DNA of 42,478 nucleotides, taken from assembly GCA_026989655.1 (NCBI GenBank), contig JALSIX010000132.1, positions 1 to 42,478 on the forward strand, read 5' to 3'. Within the stretch, counting starts at the first letter, position 1. Each line of letters starts with the position of its first letter. The DNA is from Caldilineaceae bacterium (GTDB lineage Bacteria > Chloroflexota > Anaerolineae > Caldilineales > Caldilineaceae). The notes beneath the pieces are model-generated. The model was not told the DNA's origin. It made no database searches and saw only the letters and a list, made by a program, of their open reading frames with translations. A program made the position numbers and the translations under genes. Below are positions 34,078 through 42,478 of the stretch, one piece after another.

Positions 34078-36579
34078 TTACCCGGAATCCAGCCCCAGGA
34101 GCTCCACCCCACCCCAGATGGCACAACCCTGGACCCAACGTCGCCCCAGGGAGCGGCCCAGGGCTCCCTCTTCCAACCGGGCGGCGGTGGTGGCCCGACA
34201 GCGGATCTCCACGTGGAAGCCGCCGGCATGCCGCCGGGCCCGACGGATCCGGCGATGCAGGTCCTCCAACCCTTCCAGGATGGCCACCACCTCGGCCTCT
34301 TCCGGCCCCTGGGCCGCCGCGGTTCCCCGGGCCCGATCCGATTGGCCGTCCTGGAGCCGGAGCAGATGCCAGCTCCATTCCCAGGTTCGGCTTCCCTCGG
34401 AAGCCTCCTCTTCCTGGCCCGCGGGCTCCCGAGGCCAGGCCCAGACGTTGAGCGCGAAGTCCGCCCGACGCCCTTCGCCCTCCCGGAAGAAGCGGTGGAC
34501 GTGGGAGAGGGCCCGGGTGAACCGGGCTGGGGGCAGGTTCTGACGGGCCTGTCGGCCGTAGGCCTTGCGGGTCAGCCGTTCGTCCAGGATGGCCACCACA
34601 CCCCGGTCGTCGGCCCGGCGGATCAGGCGTCCGAAGCCCTGTTTCAGGGCCAGGGTCATCAAGGGCACCATGTACTGACTGAAGCTGCTGCCGGGATGGA
34701 GGGCGTCCAGGGCCTCCATGCGGGCCCGGTGGATGGGATCTGTCGGCGAGGGGAAGGGCAGTTTGTCCAGGACCACCAAGCTGAGCCCTTCCCCGGGCAG
34801 GTCGATCCCTTCCCAGAAGGAGCGGGTGGCCAACAGCACACTGTGGGGCGTGGCCCGGAACCACTCCAGGAGGGCCTCCCGAGGTGCGTCTCCCTGGGCC
34901 CGCAGGGGCCAGATCAGTGGCTGTTGGGGATCCACCAGGAGCTCTCGGACCTGGCGGAGTCCGCTCCAGCTGGTGAAGAGGCAGAGGGCTCGGCCCCGGC
35001 TGATCTCCACCAGGCGTCGGATCTCCTGGGCGATGGCCCGGTAGTAGGCGTCCGGTGCCTGCCAGTCGTAGGCCGGCAGGGCCGGCTGGTAGAGGAGAGC
35101 CTGCTTCGGGTAGTCGAAGACAGGGGGCAACACCTGTTCCACGACGGTGTCCGTCACCCCGCACCGGGCCTTGAAGTGTTCGAAGTGGCCGTCGGTGGCC
35201 AGGGTGGCGCTGGTACAGATCACCGTCCGTCCCCTCGGCTCGAAGAGGATCTCCTGGAGAAGCTGGCCGGGGGCCAGGGGCGCGGCCTGGAGGTGGATGC
35301 GGGGGTGTCTGCGGGAGCCCCCTTCGGGGGTCCGTTCCACATATCGGACCACTTGGGTCGGATCCCCGGGAGAGGCCAGGTAGCGGTATCGGGCCGCCAG
35401 GTTGGCCAGGCTCTCCAGGGCCTGGGCATAGGCGGCCCGGGCCTCCGTGCGCTCCTCGTCCTCCTGGGGAGAGGGCTCCTCCGGGAAGGGATTGGCCGCG
35501 GCCATCTCCTGGCGGACGCGCTCCAGCTCCCCGGCCAGGCCCTTCAGCTCCTCCAGTTCCCCCTCCACCACGTGGGTCGGCCCTGCCATCTGCTGTTCCA
35601 GGGCCAGGAAGGCCAGGTCGTTTCGGTAGCGCAGCTCGTCCAGGCGGTCGGGGGCCAGATGTTGGGCGTAGACCGTGCGGGAGAGGAGCTGGTCCAGGGT
35701 GGTGTGGGTGACCGCCACCCGGAAGACGCCGGTGGCCGTGGACTCCAGGTGGTGGGCCTCGTCGATGATGTAGATGGACGCGGGGGGCAGGAGCATCTGG
35801 CCGTGTTCGCCCAGGGCCAGGGCGTGGAGGAGAAGGTGGTGGTTGGTGACGATCACCTGGGCCTGGGCAGCTCGGCGACGCATCTCCACCACGAAGCAGC
35901 CCTCGTGGTAGAAGCGGCACTCTCGGTGGAGGCAGTCGTCCGGGTAGCTGACCACTCGGGGCCGGAGATCCGCGCGGAGCTGGAAGGGGAGATGGTCCAC
36001 GTCGCCCGTGTCCGTCTCCTGGAGCCAGGTGCGGAGGAAGGCCACCTGGTCGTCGGTACGGTCGAAGAGCGCCAGGCGCTGCTGCTCCCGGTCCTCCCGT
36101 TCCCACTTGTACAGGCAGATGAAGTTGCTGCGCCCCTTCACCAGGGCTGCGTGGATGGGCTGCTCCAGGGCCTGGGCCAGCAGGGGGATGTCCTGGGTGA
36201 AGAGCTGGGCCTGGAGGGACTTGTTCGCGGTCGCGATGACCACGGTGCGGCCGCTCAACACGGCCGGCACCAGGTAGGCCAGGGATTTGCCCGTGCCGGT
36301 GGGCGCTTCGATGAGGCCTACCCCCTGTTGGCGAATGGCCTGGGCCACGGCCTGGGCCATGGACACCTGGCTGGGGCGGCTTTCGTATCCTTCCAGGATG
36401 TGGGCCAGGGGGCCTTTTTCCCCGAAGAACCCGGCCATGTCCGCGGCCTCCAGGGCCGCGTCCGGGGCGCCCGCGGGCTCCGCCTCCAACGGGGTCGAGC
36501 TCCCGTTCTGGAGCGTGTCCAGCTCATCGGGGGGCTCGAGTTCGGCCCATAGCTCGAGGGGTGGAACGGATGGGGACAT
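34078..36579 (-). CDS. dinG: DinG/XPD-type iron-sulfur superfamily 2 DNA helicase
   Basis: This is a 5'-3' DNA helicase of the DinG/XPD family, acting in repair and R-loop or replication-fork processing. It has 833 residues. Motifs are Q-motif RPSQVSMAQAV (68-78), Walker A EAPTGTGKS (91-99) and DEAH box (273-276). Four cysteines (C155, C216, C221, C228) are spaced for a [4Fe-4S] cluster. C-terminal helicase motifs include LFTSWSGLR, ATRSFWEGIDLPGEGLSLVVLDKLPF and FGRLIRR. There is no N-terminal exonuclease domain as in Gram-positive DinG. About 140 C-terminal residues after the last helicase motif (beginning DFALNVWAWPREP) have no family I recognise. It is the last gene of a three-gene minus-strand cluster, 72 bases after sppA. 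The start is provisional. Confidence 0.92.
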   Translation of the reverse strand: MSPSVPPLELWAELEPPDELDTLQNGSSTPLEAEPAGAPDAALEAADMAGFFGEKGPLAHILEGYESRPSQVSMAQAVAQAIRQQGVGLIEAPTGTGKSLAYLVPAVLSGRTVVIATANKSLQAQLFTQDIPLLAQALEQPIHAALVKGRSNFICLYKWEREDREQQRLALFDRTDDQVAFLRTWLQETDTGDVDHLPFQLRADLRPRVVSYPDDCLHRECRFYHEGCFVVEMRRRAAQAQVIVTNHHLLLHALALGEHGQMLLPPASIYIIDEAHHLESTATGVFRVAVTHTTLDQLLSRTVYAQHLAPDRLDELRYRNDLAFLALEQQMAGPTHVVEGELEELKGLAGELERVRQEMAAANPFPEEPSPQEDEERTEARAAYAQALESLANLAARYRYLASPGDPTQVVRYVERTPEGGSRRHPRIHLQAAPLAPGQLLQEILFEPRGRTVICTSATLATDGHFEHFKARCGVTDTVVEQVLPPVFDYPKQALLYQPALPAYDWQAPDAYYRAIAQEIRRLVEISRGRALCLFTSWSGLRQVRELLVDPQQPLIWPLRAQGDAPREALLEWFRATPHSVLLATRSFWEGIDLPGEGLSLVVLDKLPFPSPTDPIHRARMEALDALHPGSSFSQYMVPLMTLALKQGFGRLIRRADDRGVVAILDERLTRKAYGRQARQNLPPARFTRALSHVHRFFREGEGRRADFALNVWAWPREPAGQEEEASEGSRTWEWSWHLLRLQDGQSDRARGTAAAQGPEEAEVVAILEGLEDLHRRIRRARRHAGGFHVEIRCRATTAARLEEGALGRSLGRRWVQGCAIWGGVELLGLDSG

Positions 36580-36651
36580 GGCGATGGCGCACAGGACGGT
36601 GCACGGGACTGGGTCCTGGCTGGGAGGCGGGCGGTCTTCTCGCCGTCCTCC

Positions 36652-38424
36652 TCAGCCCTTCAGCCGGGGCAGGCCATCGGCCAGGAGCCAGAAGCGCTCC
36701 CGCAGGAGATGGCGCTCCCATTCTTCCTGGAGCAGGAAGTGGAGGCCCTGGACCAGGCTCTCCACACCCTGGGGCGGCTGGGCGGTTCGGGGCCGATCCG
36801 CCTGGACAGAGACCAGACGAACGCCCTCATCCGCGGGGACACCCAGACAGCGGCAGGCGGCCTCCACCGCGGTGTGGAAGTCGCCCAGTTCGTCGATGAG
36901 CCCATGTTCCAGGGCCTGGAGCCCGGTCCACACCCGGCCGCCGGCCAGCGCCTCCAGGCGCTCCTCGTCCAGCCCTCGGCTTCGGACGACCCAGCCCTTG
37001 AAGGTCCGGTATATCTGTTCGAGCTGGGCGGCCATGGTCTGGCGCTGGTCCCTGGACCAGGGCTGGGTGCTCGCGTAGAGGTCCGCATGTTGGCCCCGCT
37101 TGAAGGTGTAGCGCCGGGCCTGGGCTCGGGCGTAGGCCCCTTCGCTGACGATCTTGGCCACGATGACCCCGATGCTGCCGGTGAGGGTGGCGGGCTGGGC
37201 CACGATGTGGGTTGCCGGCAGGCTGATGTAGTAGCCTCCGCTGGCCGCGACGTCGCCCATGTAGACCACCACGGGCTTCCTCTGGGCCAGGAGGTGGAGC
37301 TCCCGGGCGATCTGGTCGCTGGCCAGCGCGGAGCCTCCTGGGGAGTCCACGTGGATCACCAGGGCCCCCAGCCGGGGGTTCTCCCCCGCTGCCCGGAGCT
37401 GCTGCTGTACGGTGGCGCTGCCGATGGTTCCCGGGCCCAGTCCAGGGAGCTCGAAGGGAAACTCCCGGCTGGTGCCGGTGACGATGGATCCCCGCAGGCT
37501 GAGCACCCCGATCTCCGTGTGGACCCGGGGCCTCAGGCGACGGCGGAGGTAGCCACGGGCCCGGTCCAGGGGCAGGAGCCGGGCAGGGCGCCGGTCCTGG
37601 CCCAGGAGCCGGGGCAGCTCGTCCTCGTAGGCCACCCCGTCCACCAGGCCGACCTCCGCGGCCCGGTGCGCGTCCAGGGGGGCCTGGTCGATGAGGGCCC
37701 GGATCCGATGTTCGTCCAGCCCGCGGTGGAGGGCCAGGTGCTGCAGGAGCTGGCTGTACCAACTGTCCAGGAGCCATTCCAACTGTTCCCGATAGGCCGG
37801 GGAGATCTCGGTGTGGATCAGGGCATCGGCCGCGCTCTTCCAGGGCGCCACCCGGACCACGTCCGCGGCCAGGCCCAGCCGGCGCAGGGTCTCGGCCAGG
37901 AAGACGGGCTCCGCGCGCAGGCCCAGGACGTTCCACTCGGTCAGAGGAGCCAGGTAGATCCGATCCCCCGCGGCCGCCACCGTGTAGGTGGTGTTGGTGC
38001 ATTCCTCCAGATAGACCACCACGGCCTTGGGCGTCCGGCTGGAGCGCCCGGCCGTGGACCATTCCCGGAAACGGCGCAGCAGGGTGGCCAGGCTCTGGGC
38101 CCGGGCCAGGCTCAGGCGGGTGTTGCGCAGCACCAGGACCACACCCCGGAGATCGGGATCCTGGGCGATCTCCCGGAGGTCTCGGGCCACGGACTCCAGG
38201 GTACGGGGACGGGGGATGAAGGGCAGCATCCCCAGGTACCAGGGCGGGCCGGGCGCCCGTTCGGGCAGTTCGCCGGTGATCTCAAGGACCACGTAGTCGG
38301 GCCAGCGGCCCTTGCGCAGGCGACGGCGCAGGTTGAGCAGACCCACCCAGGGGGCCTGGAGTACCTGCGCCAGGAGGTGGCCCAGACGTCGCCAGCGGCT
38401 GGAGCGCTCTGGACCCCGGCTCAT
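36652..38424 (-). CDS. sppA: Signal peptide peptidase SppA, 67-kDa type (S49 family)
   Basis: This protease degrades leftover signal peptides at the membrane. It has 590 residues, similar to E. coli SppA (618), and two tandem S49 domains. The lysine of the Ser-Lys dyad is K196 in APWKSAADAL (first domain). The nucleophile is S395 in GDVAASGGYYIS (second domain), after HVDSPGGSALASD. These positions parallel K209 and S409 of the E. coli enzyme. The N-terminus (residues 13-31) is only moderately hydrophobic and followed by basic residues (RRRLRKGR), so it may be an amphipathic anchor rather than a full transmembrane helix. The ATG overlaps the TGA of the upstream membrane-protein gene by four bases, showing tight coupling. 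dinG follows after 72 bases. Confidence 0.93.
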   Translation of the reverse strand: MSRGPERSSRWRRLGHLLAQVLQAPWVGLLNLRRRLRKGRWPDYVVLEITGELPERAPGPPWYLGMLPFIPRPRTLESVARDLREIAQDPDLRGVVLVLRNTRLSLARAQSLATLLRRFREWSTAGRSSRTPKAVVVYLEECTNTTYTVAAAGDRIYLAPLTEWNVLGLRAEPVFLAETLRRLGLAADVVRVAPWKSAADALIHTEISPAYREQLEWLLDSWYSQLLQHLALHRGLDEHRIRALIDQAPLDAHRAAEVGLVDGVAYEDELPRLLGQDRRPARLLPLDRARGYLRRRLRPRVHTEIGVLSLRGSIVTGTSREFPFELPGLGPGTIGSATVQQQLRAAGENPRLGALVIHVDSPGGSALASDQIARELHLLAQRKPVVVYMGDVAASGGYYISLPATHIVAQPATLTGSIGVIVAKIVSEGAYARAQARRYTFKRGQHADLYASTQPWSRDQRQTMAAQLEQIYRTFKGWVVRSRGLDEERLEALAGGRVWTGLQALEHGLIDELGDFHTAVEAACRCLGVPADEGVRLVSVQADRPRTAQPPQGVESLVQGLHFLLQEEWERHLLRERFWLLADGLPRLKG

Positions 38425-39479
38425 GGGTTCAATACCTCATCCGGGAAAGGGCCTGGGGAGGGGTCCTCTGCGGCCAGGCGCTCCACCTCCAGGTCCAGGT
38501 GGTAGCTCTCCGCGCGCATGCGCAGATCGAAGTAGAAGAGGGTGTAGGCCATCACCGGTACGGGATACCACAGGATCTGGAGGAGGGTGGAGAGCACGGT
38601 GTGGGCCACGGTGGTGACGGTCAGGCTGGTGGGGCTGGGCGGCAGGAGCGTTCTCAGGATACCCTGGGCGATGGCCGCGGGCAGGTTCACGATGATACCC
38701 AGGACCATCAGCACCACGACCAGGCCTATGGCGCGCCAGGTGTGGCCTCGGGTCAGACGCCAGCTCCGGCGGAGGGCCTCCAGGGGCCCCCGATGTTCCA
38801 ACACCAGGGCCGGGATGGCCACGGTCCAACGGGCCAACAGGAAGGCCATCAAGAAGAGCGCAAGGGCCATGGACAGGAGCCCGAGCCCGACCAGCATGAA
38901 GCCCATGCCCACGAGGCCCCATAGGCTGTCGCCTTCCAGGGCGGAGAGGGACGCAAAGGCCCCGGCCCCCATCGCGCCGACGAGGGCCAGGAGGAACACC
39001 ATGGCGATGACTGCGGGCAGGACCACGGCCACCGTCTGGAGGACCACCATGAGCAGAAAGGCGCCGAGGCGGCTCAGGCCCCTGCGCAGGCTCTCCTTCC
39101 AGGAGGCCAGCCGTCCGTGGATGGTCTCGCCCACCTGGTGGGTCAGGCTCAGGGTGACCATCGCGTCGAGCAGGAGGCCCACCAGGGCAACCAGGAGAAC
39201 GGTCACCAGGAAGTCGCCCATGACCCAGAGGCTGATGGACGCTTCCCTGTCCTCCATGGCCTGGGTGAGTGTGTTCAGGTACGCCACCGTGGCCCGGCCG
39301 GTGAGCAGGCCGGAGATCAGCGCGTAGGGCAGCAGGAGCAGGGCGACCAGCCCTGCCAGGGCCAGGAACCGCATCCGGTAGACTCGGAAGGCCCGATCCA
39401 ACAGGTCCCCGATCCCCAGAGGGCGATCCAGCAGGACCGGTCCTCTCTCGGCAGAGGGGCTAGCAGGTGGATAGCTCAT
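38421..39479 (-). CDS. Multi-span membrane protein, glycerophosphodiester-phosphodiesterase membrane-domain-like
   Basis: The start at 39479 follows AAAGGAG with seven bases of spacing and gives 352 residues. The N-terminal PLGIGDLLDRAFRVYRMRFL is typical of a family of bacterial integral membrane proteins described as DUF975-like or GdpP-membrane-domain-like. There are about six hydrophobic segments at roughly 40-62, 90-120, 148-185, 205-235, 265-290 and 310-330. A central ALVLEHRGPLEALRRSWRLTRGHTWRAIGLVV resembles the repeated cytoplasmic motif of such proteins. The C-terminal 35 residues are acidic and soluble. Overlap with sppA suggests the pair works together at the membrane. No enzymatic motif is visible and the function is unknown. 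Confidence 0.75.
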   Translation of the reverse strand: MSYPPASPSAERGPVLLDRPLGIGDLLDRAFRVYRMRFLALAGLVALLLLPYALISGLLTGRATVAYLNTLTQAMEDREASISLWVMGDFLVTVLLVALVGLLLDAMVTLSLTHQVGETIHGRLASWKESLRRGLSRLGAFLLMVVLQTVAVVLPAVIAMVFLLALVGAMGAGAFASLSALEGDSLWGLVGMGFMLVGLGLLSMALALFLMAFLLARWTVAIPALVLEHRGPLEALRRSWRLTRGHTWRAIGLVVVLMVLGIIVNLPAAIAQGILRTLLPPSPTSLTVTTVAHTVLSTLLQILWYPVPVMAYTLFYFDLRMRAESYHLDLEVERLAAEDPSPGPFPDEVLNP

Positions 39480-39664
39480 GGCCGAACTCCTTTGCGCCCG
39501 CGGGCAGACCACGTCACGGATGCGGCCCGAGGAGCCTCCCTACGCATCGGGGGCAGACCCTGTGATCTCCAACGGCCAGGGCCGTTGTCGGCGGCCGAAG
39601 GAGACGAGAGACAGCATCCTGGGGCTGGCTACGGTCTGGCGTCCCCGGGCGGTGGAACGGGGAT

Positions 39665-39693
39665 ATTGTACCGGCAAACCTGTCGTCTATCAA
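39665..39693 (-). promoter_or_regulatory. Promoter of the membrane protein-sppA-dinG unit
   Basis: The minus strand reads TTGATA (39688-39693), 17 bases, TACAAT (39665-39670), a good sigma70 match. It predicts a start near 39658 and a leader of about 180 bases before the ATG at 39479. The surrounding 286-base gap contains nothing else I could support. Confidence 0.7.
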
Positions 39694-39765
39694 ACTTTCG
39701 GAGGGGGGCGGGTATCGTGCCGGATCGTCGGCCAAGAGCGTCGGCGGGGCGTGGGCATGTGGGGG

Positions 39766-40902
39766 CTATCGGGCCGGACGGGGCCTTGTTCCTCGCTGGC
39801 CTGGGGGGACAATGTCCGGGGCGGCCGGCCATTCCACCCTGAGCTCGGCCCAGAGGGCGGCATGGTCCGAGCCGAAGGGGCCTCGGATCACCTCCATGGC
39901 CTGGACGTGGAGGGCAGGTCCCTGGTGTCGCCCGGTGAGGAAGAGGTAGTCCAGGCGCAGGAGGGGTGGGATGGCGAGATCCGCGAGGGGGATGGCGGAG
40001 CACGGCCAGGTCCACCCCGGTCCACGGCCGGCCTGGAGCCAGGCGTCCTGGAGCGTCTGGGTGGCCATCCGGTAGGCCCGGGTGCTCTCGGTGGTGTTCC
40101 AGTCGCCGGCCAGCAGGGCAGGCCGTCCTCGGCGGTGGACCTCGTCCAGGATCTGGCGGATCTGGGCCTCGCGGATCCGCAGCAACCGGGTGAACCCGTG
40201 GATGCGCACATCGTTGATGGGGGAGACGAAGTGGACGCTGTACACGTCCAGCTCGCCGGGGTTCTCCAGCCCCAGGGCCTCCATGGGGACGGTAACCCGG
40301 AGGGCATGGGCCTCGAAGTCCGGGTGGCGCCACAGGCCGGTGACCGCGAAGGGTACCCGGGCCATGATGCCCAGGCCCATGTTTCGAGCGCGGTCTGGGA
40401 TCCAGGTTCGATAGGGGTAGAGGGGGGCCAGCTCTCGGTCCAGTTGGCCGGCGAGGGAGGGGATGGCCTCCTGGAAGAGGGCCAAGGTGGGGCGGCGTTC
40501 CGCCAGCAGGTGGAGCAGAGGGGTCAGGGGGCGTGGCCGGTGGAGCAGGTTCATGCTGAACAGGGAGAGGGGGGCTCCGTTTTCGGAGGGGGGCTGGGTG
40601 GCCGAACCGGGTGTCGCGGCGAGGGGACCCCGGGGCCGGGGGGGATGGCGTCGGAGGGGAGCGGTCATCCAGGGGGTGTGTCGGATCAGGTGTGCCGCGC
40701 CCAGTCCCCCGATGGCAGCGGCCAGGCCAGGCCGTCGGGGGAGCCAGGCCAGGATGCCGGCCAGGGTGCCGCTGCTCAGGATCCAGAAGGACCAGGCGTT
40801 GAGCAGGGCCAGCCAGCCGTTCCTGTCCCCCAGGAGCTGCCAGGCCAGGTTCCAGATCGCGACCCCTGTGGCGTGCAGGTGGAGGAGACGTCGCAGGGAC
40901 AT
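39766..40902 (-). CDS. Membrane-anchored endonuclease/exonuclease/phosphatase-family protein
   Basis: This 378-residue protein has two or three N-terminal hydrophobic segments (about 11-24, 31-53, 58-72). A Pro-rich linker follows, then an EEP-fold catalytic domain from about residue 110. Catalytic motifs seen are FSMNLL (115-120, metal-binding Asn), ALFQE with E145, GDWN (266-269) followed by TTES, RLDYLF (316-321) and GSDHAAL (H347). The complete set suggests an active phosphodiesterase or nuclease, with the catalytic domain probably outside the membrane as in related bacterial proteins. The substrate (DNA, phospholipid or nucleotide) cannot be told. The start is the ATG at 40902; the frame extends further but in shadow of the lipoprotein gene. 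A hairpin separates it from that gene. Confidence 0.82.
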   Translation of the reverse strand: MSLRRLLHLHATGVAIWNLAWQLLGDRNGWLALLNAWSFWILSSGTLAGILAWLPRRPGLAAAIGGLGAAHLIRHTPWMTAPLRRHPPRPRGPLAATPGSATQPPSENGAPLSLFSMNLLHRPRPLTPLLHLLAERRPTLALFQEAIPSLAGQLDRELAPLYPYRTWIPDRARNMGLGIMARVPFAVTGLWRHPDFEAHALRVTVPMEALGLENPGELDVYSVHFVSPINDVRIHGFTRLLRIREAQIRQILDEVHRRGRPALLAGDWNTTESTRAYRMATQTLQDAWLQAGRGPGWTWPCSAIPLADLAIPPLLRLDYLFLTGRHQGPALHVQAMEVIRGPFGSDHAALWAELRVEWPAAPDIVPPGQRGTRPRPAR

Positions 40903-40919
40903 TGGGTGCTCTGAACATG

Positions 40920-40951
40920 CCGAACCGGGTGTCGGGAGACACCCGGTTCGG
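40920..40951 (-). terminator. Terminator hairpin after the lipoprotein gene
   Basis: A perfect 14-bp stem (40920-40933 with 40938-40951) has a 4-base loop. It lies 37 bases past the lipoprotein stop and 17 bases before the EEP gene start on the minus strand. No U-tract follows. Confidence 0.65.
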
Positions 40952-40988
40952 TGCGTGGGCTCCGTTGCGGTGGGCCAGGGGCCAGGGA

Positions 40989-41993
40989 TCAGCGGGCCGC
41001 GGCCATCTTGCTGGGCAGGTGGAGGATGAGGTCCACGTCCGCGGTCTGGACCACGGGCAGCAGGTCTCGGACCGCGGCCAGGATCTCGCCCATGTCCATG
41101 CCCGGGGCCATCATGTCCCACAGGCCCAGCTGGTCGGCCACGTTGATCAGGTGGAGGGCCTTGCCGTCGGACCAGTCCAGGGTGGGCATCTCCTTGCCGT
41201 TGATGGCGATGTGGATGCCTTCCTGGTCGGTGCTGATGACCAGGGTCTCGATGCCCATCATGGCCAGGTTGCGGACCGTGTTGGGGTCCATGCGGAAGGC
41301 GCTGAAGGGGATGCCGGTCAGGGCCTGCCATTCCTCGGCGGTCAGGCCGCCCAGGGCCCAGCTGCCGTCCTCGTTGAACCACAGGGGCAGGTTGATCCGG
41401 GGCGGCGCGCCCACCGCGGCCAGGAACTCATCCTGGGCCTCCTTGGCGGCCATGGCGGTCTCCGGTGCCTCCACCACCAAGGGGATCACGGCCATGCCCG
41501 GCTGCACCGGGAAGCGGACGATGACGGCCACCCCCAGCTTCTGGACGATGGGGAGGATCTTCTCGGCCATGGGAATGGCCAGGCCGAACTCGCTCAGCAC
41601 CTCGGCGGTGGTGACCAGCGTGTCCGCGCCCTCGTACTTGATGGAGGGGATGGGCTGGCCGTTCACCAGGACCAGCAGCTCGTTGGCCGTGTTGTCCACC
41701 TGGATGTGCTGGATGTTGCTGTCCACCATCCACTGCACCATCGCGGGATCCATCCGCAGGCCGGAGAGGTCCGCGCCGGCGAGCTGGCCCAACTGGGCCA
41801 CAGGCACGTTGCCGATGGAGGGCGAGCCGTCCATCTGGATGTCCACGACCAGGGCAGGCAGGTCGATCACCAGCTCTGTCGGGTCCTCGGCCAGGGCGGC
41901 CGCCGAACCCGCGCCGAGCCGGGGCGCACAGCCTGAGAGGACCAGGGCGACTACCATGAGCAGGGTAGCCCAGAGTGCAAGACGGTTGCGCAT
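40989..41993 (-). CDS. Duplicated-domain surface lipoprotein of unknown function
   Basis: The start at 41993 follows AGGAGG with seven bases of spacing, giving 334 residues. The lipobox is LSGC with C22 lipidated. The mature protein is an internal duplication. Unit A (about 40-162) and unit B (about 199-327) share the order LP, DGS, LxxLxG, FRMDP or LRMDP, a beta strand ending in VNGQPIPS or INGKEMPT, a V-A/L-x-x-x-GL helix, ILPIV or LLPVV, and a final strand VIVRFP or LILHLP. No catalytic motif or cysteine occurs in the mature part. The N-G-x-x-x-P strands resemble copper-amine-oxidase-N-type surface modules, but only faintly. It is a single gene with two candidate promoters upstream. The function is unknown; binding of an extracellular ligand or adhesion is a guess. 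Confidence 0.75.
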   Translation of the reverse strand: MRNRLALWATLLMVVALVLSGCAPRLGAGSAAALAEDPTELVIDLPALVVDIQMDGSPSIGNVPVAQLGQLAGADLSGLRMDPAMVQWMVDSNIQHIQVDNTANELLVLVNGQPIPSIKYEGADTLVTTAEVLSEFGLAIPMAEKILPIVQKLGVAVIVRFPVQPGMAVIPLVVEAPETAMAAKEAQDEFLAAVGAPPRINLPLWFNEDGSWALGGLTAEEWQALTGIPFSAFRMDPNTVRNLAMMGIETLVISTDQEGIHIAINGKEMPTLDWSDGKALHLINVADQLGLWDMMAPGMDMGEILAAVRDLLPVVQTADVDLILHLPSKMAAAR

Positions 41994-42108
41994 GTGCTTA
42001 CCTCCTGAGGCGGTGGATGAGAGAGTGTTGTGAGTTCGAGAGCCGTGGAACAGGCTTTCAAGTCCGTATCGGCAGTGCACCGGATGCCGCGGATGGGTTT
42101 CCGAAACT

Positions 42109-42137
42109 ATTGTGCCATAGAACAGGAGGCCCTGCAA
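42109..42137 (-). promoter_or_regulatory. Promoter candidate (proximal) for the lipoprotein gene
   Basis: The minus strand reads TTGCAG (42132-42137), 17 bases, CACAAT (42109-42114). Spacing is ideal and the -10 is weak. The start would be near 42102, about 110 bases before the ATG. Confidence 0.4.
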
Positions 42138-42280
42138 CCCCTGTGGACAGAACGCAGGGTGCCGGGTCAGGTGTTCGCGGGCACGTTCCCGGAGCATTCC
42201 AGATCCGTCCGGCACCCAAGATGTTGGACGGCTTTCGGGGAGAGACGGGCCGGGGGAATGGCCTGAGAAATCTGGCCCCT

Positions 42281-42309
42281 AGGATAGCGCGATCCCGCGA
42301 AAAGTGCAA
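42281..42309 (-). promoter_or_regulatory. Promoter candidate (distal) for the lipoprotein gene
   Basis: The minus strand reads TTGCAC (42304-42309), 17 bases, TATCCT (42281-42286). The start would be near 42274, giving a leader of about 280 bases. It is at least as good a match as the proximal one. Confidence 0.5.
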
Positions 42310-42478
42310 GTCCCGATCGGTCTCGGTGCAGCCGCGGGCTGTGCCCTCCTTCAACCTCGTTCCCGGCCTGGGGTTCGGCACGGCCCAGGTTCCGGGCACG
42401 AGATCCAGCCGGATGGGGGCATCGTCCATCCCCTGGCCGGGCCATGCGGGGCGGGGAACCGCCTGTCCCAGAAGCCCG
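42310..42478. other. Window end with no supportable gene
   Basis: Several frames are open on both strands over the last 170 bases, but none shows a credible product, Shine-Dalgarno or family motif. The minus-strand frame ending at a TGA near 42355 could be the tail of a gene beyond the window, which I cannot establish. Confidence 0.3.

Noticed and set aside
40602-40951. CCGAACCGGGTGTCG present both in the EEP gene (40602-40616) and in the lipoprotein terminator (40920)
   Set aside because: A 15-base coincidence is expected by chance in GC-rich DNA of this size, and one copy is in coding sequence with no symmetry.

Overview
The window reads as chromosomal DNA of a GC-rich member of the Chloroflexota, probably an Anaerolineae/Caldilineae-type bacterium. 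This is inferred from the gene mix: a BTAD/AAA regulator fused to a peptide-binding domain, partial coenzyme F420 biosynthesis, IPT/TIG surface proteins, an SLC12-like cation-chloride transporter homologue and an Aap-type amino-acid ABC transporter. No rRNA, tRNA, phage, IS element or CRISPR array was found.

Region 1 (about 200-5840) differs from the rest. Its G+C is visibly lower, and it carries a compact module: a small secreted peptide gene (2585-2887, minus), a strong hairpin, a DUF5819/SdpA-like protein, and an HTTM (SdpB-like) membrane protein fused to a DCC thiol-oxidoreductase domain. Reading away from the peptide gene is a ComP-like sensor kinase with an extracytoplasmic PDZ domain. 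This arrangement recalls the Bacillus SdpABC toxic-peptide system and is the best candidate for an undescribed system here.

Region 2 (5.9-14.5 kb, minus) holds a 1442-residue secreted metzincin-type protease with C-terminal IPT domains, a small conserved-looking protein, and the BTAD-AAA-SBP_bac_5 fusion regulator. Region 3 (14.6-22.9 kb, minus) holds two back-to-back units: rsgA-pcrA-AI-2E-family transporter-manA, and a dehydro-F420-0-reductase-like nitroreductase-cofD-cofC. The rsgA promoter -35 box overlaps the cofC stop codon. Region 4 (23-27.4 kb) has an SLC12-like transporter (minus), then a plus-strand pair, an F420-type LLM oxidoreductase and a DUF3891 protein, behind a good promoter with a 15-bp palindrome.

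Region 5 (27.5-34 kb) is an aapJQMP amino-acid ABC operon (minus), divergent from a UgpC/MsmX-type sugar ABC ATPase. The 882-bp intergenic region between them holds two divergent promoters and two long structured leaders. Region 6 (34-42 kb, minus) has a multi-span membrane protein-sppA-dinG unit, an endonuclease/exonuclease/phosphatase protein and a duplicated-domain lipoprotein. Converging genes are mostly separated by symmetrical hairpins. Start sites were set from Shine-Dalgarno spacing where visible. All functions are assigned from motifs read by eye, without database searches.
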